From the IMG/VR virus record IMGVR_UViG_3300034523_000150, positions 1 to 28,840 of that record: a stretch of DNA of 28,840 bases; one strand, 5' to 3'. Within the stretch, counting starts at the first letter, position 1. Every line of letters starts with the position of its first letter. Source of the stretch: a virus. Both the position numbers and the translations under genes were made by a program. Of this stretch, positions 1-5,740 are shown one piece after another. The notes under the pieces are model-generated. The model saw only the letters and a program-made list of their open reading frames with translations. It had not been told where the DNA came from and searched no databases.

Positions 1-56
1 AACTATTCCAGCCCCCGGCGTTCTGCCGACCGATTCCCCTTCCTTTATATAGCTAC

Positions 57-263
57 TCACAGATCGGCGCCTTCCAGCGCCCACAGCCTGGCCGACTCGA
101 CGATCTCCAGCATGTCGACCAGGTCGCCATCATCGACCTCTCGCCGCCGGCGTGCGGCATAGGCCATCTCATCGAGCACTGCCGCGCGCCCATCAGGATC
201 AGCCACCAGGGCAACCTGGTCGTTCAGCTCGGCCAGCCAGGCGCCCGGCAGCTCAGTTGCCAT
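57..263 (-). CDS. Small hypothetical protein, second gene of the LexA-box unit
   Basis: This encodes 68 residues starting [10 protein letters not shown], acidic overall, with a basic patch ([11 protein letters not shown]) in the middle. I recognise no family and see no signal peptide or membrane segment. I chose the ATG at 263 because it overlaps the end of the upstream gene (stop at 255-253), which suggests translational coupling. A longer reading of the same frame would run back through the upstream gene and is unlikely. With that upstream gene it forms a two-gene unit behind a LexA-type operator, so it is probably made on DNA damage. The function is unknown. Only 56 bases remain to the window edge, so a third gene of the unit could lie outside. 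Confidence 0.6.
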   Translation of the reverse strand: MATELPGAWLAELNDQVALVADPDGRAAVLDEMAYAARRRREVDDGDLVDMLEIVESARLWALEGADL

Positions 264-561
264 AGTCGCCCACCGCCCGGCACCACCACGACTGGGCGTA
301 AAGGGCACCGTCGATTTCTTCAACCCCGTTGATGTTGAGGCCGAGCTGGGCCATGCCATTGAGCTTGGCGTCGTGCAGCCGGGGGATGATGTCGGGACCG
401 GGGGACGGGTTGAATACCCACGCCTGGGTCGAAACCCGGCCCAGCGGCTCACTGTGATGGTCACCGATGTGGATGTCCGCCCTTAGGGGCTGGATCTTCC
501 TGAGCTGATCCGAAGGGATGGCCACGCCATTCACGCGGCGGCGAACGAGGAGGAAGTACAT
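253..561 (-). CDS. Hypothetical protein, first gene behind a LexA box
   Basis: This encodes 102 residues starting [10 protein letters not shown]. The sequence looks like a compact soluble domain, with a central [13 protein letters not shown] stretch and a C-terminal tryptophan pair ([11 protein letters not shown]). I cannot place it in a family. The ATG is at 561-559, and a LexA-type palindrome ends only about 12 bases upstream of it. The leader must therefore be short, and the promoter probably overlaps the operator. No strong Shine-Dalgarno sequence is visible. The next gene starts inside the end of this one. The position at the far end of the late region, under apparent SOS control, suggests a role at induction or a host-directed accessory role. 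That is inference. Confidence 0.65.
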   Translation of the reverse strand: MYFLLVRRRVNGVAIPSDQLRKIQPLRADIHIGDHHSEPLGRVSTQAWVFNPSPGPDIIPRLHDAKLNGMAQLGLNINGVEEIDGALYAQSWWCRAVGDYGN

Positions 562-572
562 GCTGCACCAGA

Positions 573-592
573 TACTGTATATGGATACAGTA
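573..592. promoter_or_regulatory. LexA (SOS) box
   Basis: The sequence TACTGTATATGGATACAGTA is a near-perfect LexA operator. It has the CTGT-N8-ACAG core at 575-590 with an AT-rich spacer and extends as TA...TA on both sides. It lies 12-31 bases upstream of the minus-strand ATG at 561, where it would block a promoter for the two genes to its left. No gene reads rightward from it with a convincing start. The rest of the 562-680 interval holds no gene that I can support. Confidence 0.82.
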
Positions 593-680
593 TTTCAGCA
601 TCAGGCAAAGCAATCGCGCCAGTACCGCTCGGCGGACTATGTTCATATGCTCAGGCATGAGGTCGACGCATGTGGCCCAA

Positions 681-887
681 TTAGTGAACCGGGCCAGCAG
701 GGCCACCTAACGCTTTGAGCTGGTAGTCGGTGACCGCCTGGAACTGCGACTCAGCGATCAGGCGCAACCGCTCGACTTCATCGGCTGGCCTGCCGGCTCC
801 CTGGGCCTCGTGATAACGCCTCATGGCGTCCACGGCGTCGGTGTACATGGGATGGTCAGGGTAAAGGATCGGCGGCTTACACTTCAT
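681..887 (-). CDS. Small hypothetical protein, paralogue of its upstream neighbour
   Basis: This encodes 68 residues starting MKCKPPILYP. The core, from about residue 17 on (DAVDAMRRYHEAQ ... ERLRLIAESQFQAV ... DYQLKALGG), looks like two or three amphipathic helices. It is clearly homologous to the gene immediately upstream: about 26 of 45 aligned residues are identical. A GGATGG ribosome binding site precedes the ATG at 887, and 24 bases separate the two genes. The family is unknown to me. The helical pattern would suit a small protein-binding or DNA-mimic protein, but nothing in the sequence proves that. Confidence 0.65.
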   Translation of the reverse strand: MKCKPPILYPDHPMYTDAVDAMRRYHEAQGAGRPADEVERLRLIAESQFQAVTDYQLKALGGPAGPVH

Positions 888-911
888 CGGGGTTCCATCC
901 TAAGGACGTCA

Positions 912-1190
912 TCACTGAATGGTAGCCGGTGCGCGTCCTGCTTGGATCAACTGATAATCGAGAACCGCTTGGTATAGCGAATCCGCCAATAGGCGTAGGC
1001 GCTCGGCCTGTTCAGGCGGCGCGCCATTGTCCTGGGCTTGATGGTACTCCCGCATGGCGTCGATGGCCTGCTGAATCAGCGGCTCGCCGGCCTCGACCAT
1101 TCCTATAAACGTGCGCTTGTCCAATACCGTGCCCTGGGCAATTGAAGGACAGAGTATAGGACGCGTTGCGTGTGGATATAACAGGAGCAC
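912..1190 (-). CDS. Small hypothetical protein, upstream copy of the tandem pair
   Basis: The frame opens with GTG at 1190 (92 residues), but the part conserved with the downstream paralogue begins near residue 39 (QAIDAMREYHQAQ). The ATG at 1100 (MVEAGEPLIQQ, 62 residues) is an alternative start. Neither start has a good ribosome binding site, so the true N-terminus is open. Its helices ERLRLLADSLYQAV and DYQLIQAG match ERLRLIAESQFQAV and DYQLKALG of the neighbour. A GATAAT hexamer at 1222-1217 on the minus strand could serve as a -10 element, but no convincing -35 goes with it. The function is unknown. Confidence 0.6.
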   Translation of the reverse strand: MLLLYPHATRPILCPSIAQGTVLDKRTFIGMVEAGEPLIQQAIDAMREYHQAQDNGAPPEQAERLRLLADSLYQAVLDYQLIQAGRAPATIQ

Positions 1191-1263
1191 TAGTGACTCC
1201 GAGATCGAGCGCTGGTATTATCCGGCTACGCTAGCTTGCCATTCATAGGGACCAAGGTAGCTA

Positions 1264-1300
1264 GAAGCCCTGGACACCAGCATCCAGGGCTTCGTTTTTT
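1264..1300 (+). terminator. Rho-independent terminator pointing rightward
   Basis: A ten-pair perfect stem (GAAGCCCTGG at 1264-1273, CCAGGGCTTC at 1284-1293) is followed by GTTTTTT on the plus strand. On the minus strand no T run follows the stem, so as written it stops rightward transcription. It lies just past the end of the minus-strand spanin gene. I see no plus-strand gene feeding it, so it may block antisense transcription into the lysis genes. The rest of 1191-1311 holds no supportable gene. Confidence 0.75.
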
Positions 1301-1311
1301 CTGCGGGTCAT

Positions 1312-1845
1312 CTACGGCCTCTTCATCCGTTCAACCACAGCCTCGCAGGCCAGGCCGGCTATTCGACTTCGCTCAAGCGCTTCCGCGAGGCCTCCCGCCA
1401 TTCGGTCAGCTTCCTCAAGCAATCCCCCGAGCACCACGACGGCAGAGGTTCCTGCCTGGCGCTGCTGGGCAGCGATGGCGTCGCAGGTGGCTCGGTGGCC
1501 ATCCCGCAGTCGGGCGATTTCCCCACGCAGCCCGCCAGCAGCAAACTCAGCAGCATCGGCCCGGCCTTGAGCCAATTCCAGTTGTTGTCGTGCATTCTCA
1601 CCTTCCTCGTCCGCCACGGCTTGGCGGCGCTGCTCTTCGGTTCTGGCCTGGGCGGCTGCGCGCCGGTCGCGCTCGGAAACCTCCAGGCGGTAATCGGACA
1701 AGGCCTTATCGGCTCGGGCGGTATTCGCGCGCGCATCAGCCGCAGCACCATCAGCGATCACAACCCGGTACTGCTGGCCGCCGGCAATCAGCACCAGGGC
1801 GATCAACCACCAGCACCAGGCCGGCACTGCGCCGAGCCAGGTCAT
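1312..1845 (-). CDS. Rz-like inner-membrane spanin (DUF2514-like)
   Basis: This encodes 177 residues. An N-terminal membrane anchor (about residues 8-24, AWCWWLIALVLIAGG) is followed by a long, charged, alanine- and arginine-rich coiled coil in the periplasmic part (about 30-125). That is the i-spanin layout. I-spanins span the periplasm with an outer-membrane partner and fuse the two membranes in the last step of lysis. The composition fits the DUF2514 spanins of Pseudomonas phages. The ATG overlaps the endolysin stop (ATGA at 1845-1842), so the two are translationally coupled. The Rz1 lipoprotein gene lies entirely inside this gene in another frame. Confidence 0.85.
   Translation of the reverse strand: MTWLGAVPAWCWWLIALVLIAGGQQYRVVIADGAAADARANTARADKALSDYRLEVSERDRRAAAQARTEEQRRQAVADEEGENARQQLELAQGRADAAEFAAGGLRGEIARLRDGHRATCDAIAAQQRQAGTSAVVVLGGLLEEADRMAGGLAEALERSRIAGLACEAVVERMKRP
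1359..1595 (-). CDS. Rz1-like outer-membrane spanin lipoprotein, nested in Rz
   Basis: This encodes 78 residues starting MHDNNWNWLK. I chose this start because GGAAGGTGAG lies just upstream of the ATG at 1595. It also places the signal sequence correctly: a hydrophobic stretch (MLLSLLLAGC) ends in a lipobox with Cys23 as the lipidation site. The mature part is short and rich in proline and serine (EPPATPSLPSS), as is usual for o-spanins. The gene is completely embedded in the Rz-like gene in a different reading frame, the classic Rz/Rz1 arrangement. It would form the outer-membrane half of the spanin complex. A longer reading of the frame to 1751 is not needed. Confidence 0.85.
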   Translation of the reverse strand: MHDNNWNWLKAGPMLLSLLLAGCVGKSPDCGMATEPPATPSLPSSARQEPLPSWCSGDCLRKLTEWREASRKRLSEVE

Positions 1846-2273
1846 GCTGTCTCCAGGAACAACTCGCGCTCAGCGGCGCGGCGCCGGGTCAGGCCGGCCA
1901 AAACCTGCCCGCCAGCCTTGTTCCAGCGCGAGAACTGTTCGGCAGCAGATTTGTAGTCGCCAGCATTGATCAGCCGGCGAAGCGTGGACGATTCGAGATT
2001 GGCCGCACCCAGGTTGTAGGTGAAGCTGATCAGCGCATCCCACTGGTTCTGGTTCAGCGGTGCGGTGATCAGTCGCTCCACCTCAGGCTCGAAGCGCTGC
2101 ACGTCGTTCAGCAGCATGCGCTCGGCCTGTTCCTTGCTGATCTTCATGCCGGCCTGCACGCCCCTGGTGGTTCCGTAGCCAATCGTCCAGACCCCGACTG
2201 AATCTTGATAGGCCTGCAGGCGCAGGCCCTCGAATGACTTGATGAGGCTCAAGCCGCGTTGCGATGTACGCAT
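1842..2273 (-). CDS. Endolysin, GH24 lysozyme
   Basis: This encodes 143 residues of the T4/P22-type lysozyme family, which cleaves the glycan strand of peptidoglycan. The catalytic triad is present with the spacing of T4 lysozyme: Glu15 (SFEG), Asp24 (YQDS) and Thr30 (WTIGYGTT). Later conserved parts such as NQNQWDALISFTYNLG and the TRRRAAERELF tail are also present. There is no signal peptide or signal-anchor segment, so export should depend on a canonical holin. A GGAG site lies 6 bases before the ATG, directly after a terminator hairpin. The two spanin genes follow with an overlapping start. The holin candidates are some 25 kb upstream. Confidence 0.93.
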   Translation of the reverse strand: MRTSQRGLSLIKSFEGLRLQAYQDSVGVWTIGYGTTRGVQAGMKISKEQAERMLLNDVQRFEPEVERLITAPLNQNQWDALISFTYNLGAANLESSTLRRLINAGDYKSAAEQFSRWNKAGGQVLAGLTRRRAAERELFLETA

Positions 2274-2288
2274 TGGGTTTCTCCAGGC

Positions 2289-2313
2289 AAAAAGAAGCCC
2301 GCACTTGGCGGGC
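2289..2313 (-). terminator. Terminator hairpin joined to the endolysin RBS
   Basis: Read on the minus strand, GCCCGC and GCGGGC enclose a CAAGT loop and are followed by TTCTTTTTGCC. The endolysin ribosome binding site and ATG come immediately after. It belongs to a recurring hairpin family in this window and is almost identical to the copy at 2592-2618. Confidence 0.75.
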
Positions 2314-2373
2314 GATGTGTCCTCACCGGCTCAGATGCGTCATAAAGGCAATGAACCGGAATGGAATTAAGTG

Positions 2374-2559
2374 ATGCGGAAGGAAATTGCAGTGATGCTA
2401 ATGCTGTGCGCGCTCTTCGCTGGGTGCTCAGCTATGTCAAATGGGAAAATTCGCGACACCCAAGCGCAGGGAATTCCTTGCGATGCCGATCCACCTAACC
2501 AACCTGGATGCTACTCCCGGGAGCCACGTGCTGGTTGGTGGAACGACCGCAGTTACTGA
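2374..2559 (+). CDS. Small lipoprotein, plus-strand accessory gene
   Basis: This encodes 61 residues starting MRKEIAVMLM. It has a typical lipoprotein signal: basic n-region, hydrophobic core, and the lipobox FAGC at about residues 15-18. The mature part is about 44 residues, polar, with two further cysteines (GIPCDADPPNQPGCY), and ends in GWWNDRSY. I chose the ATG at 2374 because a TGGA site lies about 8 bases upstream and the start gives a clean signal. An in-frame GTG lies at 2371. It stands alone, opposite to the phage operon, between two near-identical hairpins. That suggests a separately acquired gene whose envelope-located product could act in the lysogen, for example in superinfection exclusion. 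Its function is not known. Confidence 0.65.
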   Translation: MRKEIAVMLMLCALFAGCSAMSNGKIRDTQAQGIPCDADPPNQPGCYSREPRAGWWNDRSY

Positions 2560-2591
2560 GGGCTGTTTATCCTGCCCATGGTCTTCTCCAG

Positions 2592-2618
2592 GCACAAAGA
2601 AGCCCGCGCTAGGCGGGC
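2592..2618 (-). terminator. Terminator hairpin after the YfbU-family gene
   Basis: The minus-strand stem GCCCGC/GCGGGC (2618-2613 and 2607-2602) is followed by TTCTTTGTG. It begins 38 bases after the stop of the YfbU-family gene and probably ends that transcript. On the plus strand no T run follows, so it does not obviously serve the lipoprotein gene. Confidence 0.6.
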
Positions 2619-2655
2619 GTGGTAGAGGTGCGCTGCGGTATCAGCGCGAAAAGGC

Positions 2656-3201
2656 TCAGCGATTATTTGGGTGTATAGCCGCTCGCCACACTTTGACGAA
2701 TTCCTCGAATGTCATTCTGCGTCCGTCTAGGGTTGCTCGGATCGGCAGGAAAACTTCAACCATGCGAGCGTACATTGGTGCGAGAGGAGCATGCGAATTG
2801 GTAGATACCGAGCCGTGCAGACCAGTGAATTGGTTGAGGTCACTCACCAGATAGCGTGCCGCTCTTGAGTACTCGACCTCCGTGCCTCCATCGTATCCAG
2901 GGAATTCAGGAGAGGTTCCAAGGCCAATCTGTGAAATCAGTGCAATCTGATCTTCATCGAATTCTGCGAAGGATTCCTGCAGGAACTGATACATGTCGAG
3001 CGTATCTGATACCGCAGCGACATGCGGAGGCATAGAGCCATCGCCGTCCCGCAACCCATATTTCACATCGAGCACCCAGCAGTCCTGGGAGCCTATTGCT
3101 CGAACAACAGTGTCAGGGTCGTAGCTGTCCGTGATCTCGAGCTTTTTATAGATTTTGCACAACATTTCAATGATGAGCCTTTCGGTAGCCGTCGGCTGCA
3201 T
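2656..3201 (-). CDS. YfbU-family protein
   Basis: This encodes 181 residues starting MQPTATERLI. The start is supported by TAGGAG 7-8 bases upstream. The length and order of features match the YfbU family of E. coli: an N-terminal ERLIIEMLCKIYKKL helix, a DTLDMYQFLQESF helix at about 90 (YfbU has IMEMYHALHVSW), then PGYDGGTEVEYSRAARYLV (YfbU FDAATEARYLGYVRFMV). After that come a glycine/asparagine loop and APMYARMVEVF (YfbU TPMWEKYQRMLNVW). The biochemical role of YfbU proteins is not established. The gene is on the operon strand but is isolated by intergenic DNA and followed by its own terminator. It sits in the accessory patch, so it is probably a host-directed passenger rather than a virion gene. 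Confidence 0.75.
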   Translation of the reverse strand: MQPTATERLIIEMLCKIYKKLEITDSYDPDTVVRAIGSQDCWVLDVKYGLRDGDGSMPPHVAAVSDTLDMYQFLQESFAEFDEDQIALISQIGLGTSPEFPGYDGGTEVEYSRAARYLVSDLNQFTGLHGSVSTNSHAPLAPMYARMVEVFLPIRATLDGRRMTFEEFVKVWRAAIHPNNR

Positions 3202-3530
3202 GGCCTTGCTCCTAGCGAACGATTGCAGTGATCCATAAAGGCGGTAACAGGCAGTGCCAGGTAGCCACCAAAGAAGGAAATTGGGTCCCATTTTAGGCTC
3301 CAGGCCGCGAAGCTTACTGGCCGCGGCCGGCCGCAGGTTAGGAATTATGCCATGGATTATTCCGGCGGCGCTCCAGTATCATCGCGCATAGCGCGCCGCC
3401 CCATCGACGCTTCAGGGCTGCACCCGATTTTTCGTGTGAGCGGCCAGTGAGGCGCCTACCATCTTTATTGCTTTTCCACTCATGGTTTCAGTAAGGTTGC
3501 GGCCTTGGATGACAATTAGAGGAAATCTGG
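3202..3530. other. Intergenic region with divergent starts
   Basis: No convincing gene lies here. The region separates the minus-strand YfbU-family gene from the plus-strand WcbI-like gene, so it must hold promoters in both directions, but I see no clear -35/-10 pair. It contains the GC palindromic stretch GGCCGCGGCCGGCCGC near 3320. It also has an eight-pair inverted repeat (GGCGGCGC at 3364-3371, GCGCCGCC at 3393-3400) without a T run. Confidence 0.5.
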
Positions 3531-4892
3531 ATGACGGCAGCCCTGTTGGAAGAGGTGGTGGTCCGGCTGTATCGGTCGATTCTCGGTCGAGGCGTGGGCG
3601 AAAAAGAGCTCGCAGATCGCGTCCGGAGAGCGGAAATCGCCGATAATGAAGTTGGCGTACTTCTCGATATGGTTGATGAGCTACTAGCTTCCGAGGAGTT
3701 TGCACTCCGATACGGACATAATAAAAGCTTCCAGAAAGTCACAGACTCGGATATCTTTTATGCCTTTAAATTCCTTCTTGGTAGATTCCCAGAGAACCAA
3801 AGTATTTACACAGGAAAGAGAAAAAAAACCAGCACCACTTCTTTGATTGAAGAAATCGCCGCCTCAGACGAATTCAAAAATAATAAAATACTGAAAAATA
3901 TTATATCAATCCGAAGAAAACCCAAAGGATTTGATGAGATTCAATCAGGGAATTCTAGAAACAATAAAAATGTCCTGATTATTAGTGGTTGCCAAGGGCG
4001 AATGATCGCAGACCTTATGCAATCTGGCGGAGGGTTTGGATATGTGGAAAACATATTCCTAAGCAACGATCAGTTTAATAATTTCATAACCAGCAAAGGC
4101 AAAAGCCATGAAACACTATTGGCTTGGGCAGACATAATCTACACGCAAAAGCCTCGAATTTTTGATGTGCTCCAGGAGGATAAATCCTTAGCGCCAAAAA
4201 CTAGATTAATGCCACTGGCCGAGTATGTAGGGCTACAGCCAGATCAATGTTACCTCACGGACATTAGATCCGGGAAGGCTATCGTAGGGCCAATGGGTGA
4301 GTATCAGTCTGCAATACTGGCAGCGTCTTTCTTTGCTGGCCTGGACGTTGATACTGCTGTAAAAGCGTTCAATCGAGACGTTTACTCACAATTTGGTTAC
4401 GAGGAGCTCGCATCAGAATCTAAAGCTCGATTCTTATCTCAAGAGGAAAGCACTGGCTATCCATTGCAAAGTATGCTTGATCGATGGGAATCTTCTGGAA
4501 AATGGATGCGCACTATAAACCATCCAAAAAAAATGGTGCTTACCGACCTGGTGCGATTTGCTCTTGAGCAAGATGGAATTGAGCCAATTGCTAGCTTTGA
4601 TGAGTTTGTTATTGATGATTTAGCTGCAAACGTTGACTGGCCGCAATATGGCGGCTTTTATAAAGCTGAATCTGAAAACGAAAATCTTGACTTTAAACTT
4701 CCCAAGGCTTTTTCGCCTACAGCTAACTCAGCGGCGTTTCTAACCTTGAGGGAATATGCAAAAATGTTTTATCGAAGCATGGATGGATATTCACTTGACA
4801 TGATACTTTGCCATCAGATCGGGCGCAAAATTGATCTTGAAGTATATGTTGATTACCTTCGTAACAAGTTCTGCGCCAATAATAGCCAATGA
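3531..4892 (+). CDS. WcbI-like polysaccharide-modifying enzyme with DUF4214-like N-terminus
   Basis: This encodes 453 residues. The first 120 hold two DUF4214-like repeats (YRSILGR ... LLASEEF, then FKFLLGR ... IAASDEF). From about 148 the sequence follows the WcbI family: VLIISGCQG with Gly153-Cys154-Gln155, and a later NHPK at 330-333. WcbI proteins act in capsule or O-antigen biosynthesis and are thought to be acetyltransferase-like. The DNA is visibly more AT-rich than its surroundings and lies on the opposite strand, pointing to recent acquisition. GAGG lies about 9 bases before the ATG. Placed next to the tail-fibre genes, it may alter the host surface polysaccharide in the lysogen (lysogenic conversion). 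That role is inference. Confidence 0.72.
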   Translation: MTAALLEEVVVRLYRSILGRGVGEKELADRVRRAEIADNEVGVLLDMVDELLASEEFALRYGHNKSFQKVTDSDIFYAFKFLLGRFPENQSIYTGKRKKTSTTSLIEEIAASDEFKNNKILKNIISIRRKPKGFDEIQSGNSRNNKNVLIISGCQGRMIADLMQSGGGFGYVENIFLSNDQFNNFITSKGKSHETLLAWADIIYTQKPRIFDVLQEDKSLAPKTRLMPLAEYVGLQPDQCYLTDIRSGKAIVGPMGEYQSAILAASFFAGLDVDTAVKAFNRDVYSQFGYEELASESKARFLSQEESTGYPLQSMLDRWESSGKWMRTINHPKKMVLTDLVRFALEQDGIEPIASFDEFVIDDLAANVDWPQYGGFYKAESENENLDFKLPKAFSPTANSAAFLTLREYAKMFYRSMDGYSLDMILCHQIGRKIDLEVYVDYLRNKFCANNSQ

Positions 4893-4916
4893 ATAACCTA
4901 GCACATTTCTAGGTTG

Positions 4917-4955
4917 TCTAAAAAAGTGAGTAGCTCAGATCGAGTCTACTCACTT
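4917..4955 (-). terminator. Terminator of the tail operon
   Basis: On the minus strand a perfect ten-pair stem, AAGTGAGTAG with CTACTCACTT, has a 12-base loop and is followed by TTTTTTAGAC-type sequence. It starts 16 bases after the stop of the LamG-like gene. It should end most late transcription before the accessory patch. On the plus strand the stem is not followed by T residues, so the convergent WcbI-like gene would not stop here. A weaker five-pair hairpin lies at 4897-4913. Confidence 0.85.
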
Positions 4956-4970
4956 GCCCAGGACGCCCCT

Positions 4971-5729
4971 CTACACTGGAAGCTCTCGCGACGTCAGCAT
5001 CACCTGCCGCAACAACAAGACCTCGGTATCGCTGAGCGCTCGGGAATATGCCTTGATCTCCGCAATATCGCCGTTCATGTTGGATGCACCGACAGCGTTA
5101 GCACCAAGCGATACTCCATCCCAAAAAGCAGAAGACGTTTCACCTTCGGCCTTCACTTTCTCGATGAACAACTTCGACTTTGGGCCATCAAAGATGCATG
5201 CGAAGAAGAAGAAGCTTCCCACCGGGACTGCAACGGCAGAGAACATCTGCTCAATGGCTCCGCCGCCCATGCTGATCCGGCCAGAAGCGCCTCGACGCGC
5301 ATAAACGTATCCCCCGGCATCCCCTGTTCTGCCAGAAAAGATGTTTTCAGATCCGCTCGCCGGAGGTGTGGAGTTGAACTTAACAACTCCAGCCACGCTG
5401 ATTGGTGTGTTAATCCGAGGATCAACAGCGATGGCAGGATTCGTCCTCAGGGAGGTTGCTGGCGAAGTGGTAAACCGCACGGAAGCATGCCCGGAGGAAA
5501 CTCCATTAGCAGCGAATTTCGGCCGGTTCGATGATGCAATAACCAGGTTTACTTTGCTTCCCCAGCTGCCATCTGAGTTATTCCAAACGACTACGTCACT
5601 GCCATCGGCCGCAGCAATTCTCTCCGCGTTGTAATCAAGGAGCAGATCTGCCACAAGGTTTGGCAGGCTCGGAGTATCTTCGAGCGGGTCAGTCATTGCC
5701 TCAGTTGCCTGAATAACCAAGCAGTCCAT
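4971..5729 (-). CDS. LamG/concanavalin-like tail protein, probable receptor binding
   Basis: This encodes 252 residues. After a short N-terminal region (about 1-30), LVADLLLDYNAERI ... NNSDGSWG leads into a beta-rich fold. The C-terminal half resembles LamG/laminin-G-like lectin domains: FSGRTGDAGGYVYARR, SFFFFACIFDGPKSKLFI, and the typical ending GDIAEIKAYSRALSDTEV. Such domains at the end of tail-fibre modules usually bind host-surface glycans. AGGAGGTG lies directly before the ATG and overlaps the stop region of the fibre gene, so the two are co-translated. It is the last gene before a strong terminator. It could be a second fibre subunit or a capping adhesin for the preceding fibre. Confidence 0.7.
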   Translation of the reverse strand: MDCLVIQATEAMTDPLEDTPSLPNLVADLLLDYNAERIAAADGSDVVVWNNSDGSWGSKVNLVIASSNRPKFAANGVSSGHASVRFTTSPATSLRTNPAIAVDPRINTPISVAGVVKFNSTPPASGSENIFSGRTGDAGGYVYARRGASGRISMGGGAIEQMFSAVAVPVGSFFFFACIFDGPKSKLFIEKVKAEGETSSAFWDGVSLGANAVGASNMNGDIAEIKAYSRALSDTEVLLLRQVMLTSRELPV

Positions 5730-5740
5730 ACAGCCACCTC

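Larger units (their letters stand above)
2281..2619. repeat. Direct repeats flanking the lipoprotein gene
   Basis: Positions 2281-2314 and 2586-2619 are direct repeats of 34 bases with about 31 identical positions. Each contains the CTCCAGGCA ribosome-binding stretch (in plus-strand reading) and the GCCCGC hairpin. The plus-strand lipoprotein gene lies between them. On the minus strand the outer copy still carries a ribosome binding site and an ATG (2579), but this opens only an 8-codon frame. It looks like an orphaned translation start. Confidence 0.7.

Noticed and set aside
461-706. Minus-strand 81-codon frame across the LexA box
   Set aside because: It runs through the operator and the start of a better-supported gene, and its composition is unlike the neighbouring genes.
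1236-2201. Long plus-strand open frame of 321 codons over the lysis genes
   Set aside because: It is antisense to the clear endolysin and spanin genes, rich in Pro/Arg/Gln as GC-rich shadow frames are, and has no ribosome binding site.
3412-3483. Minus-strand 23-codon peptide starting MSGKAIKM
   Set aside because: It has no ribosome binding site, is very short and does not resemble any known peptide.
4897-4913. Short hairpin CCTAG/CTAGG as plus-strand terminator of the WcbI-like gene
   Set aside because: The stem has only five pairs and no T run follows, so it is too weak to call.
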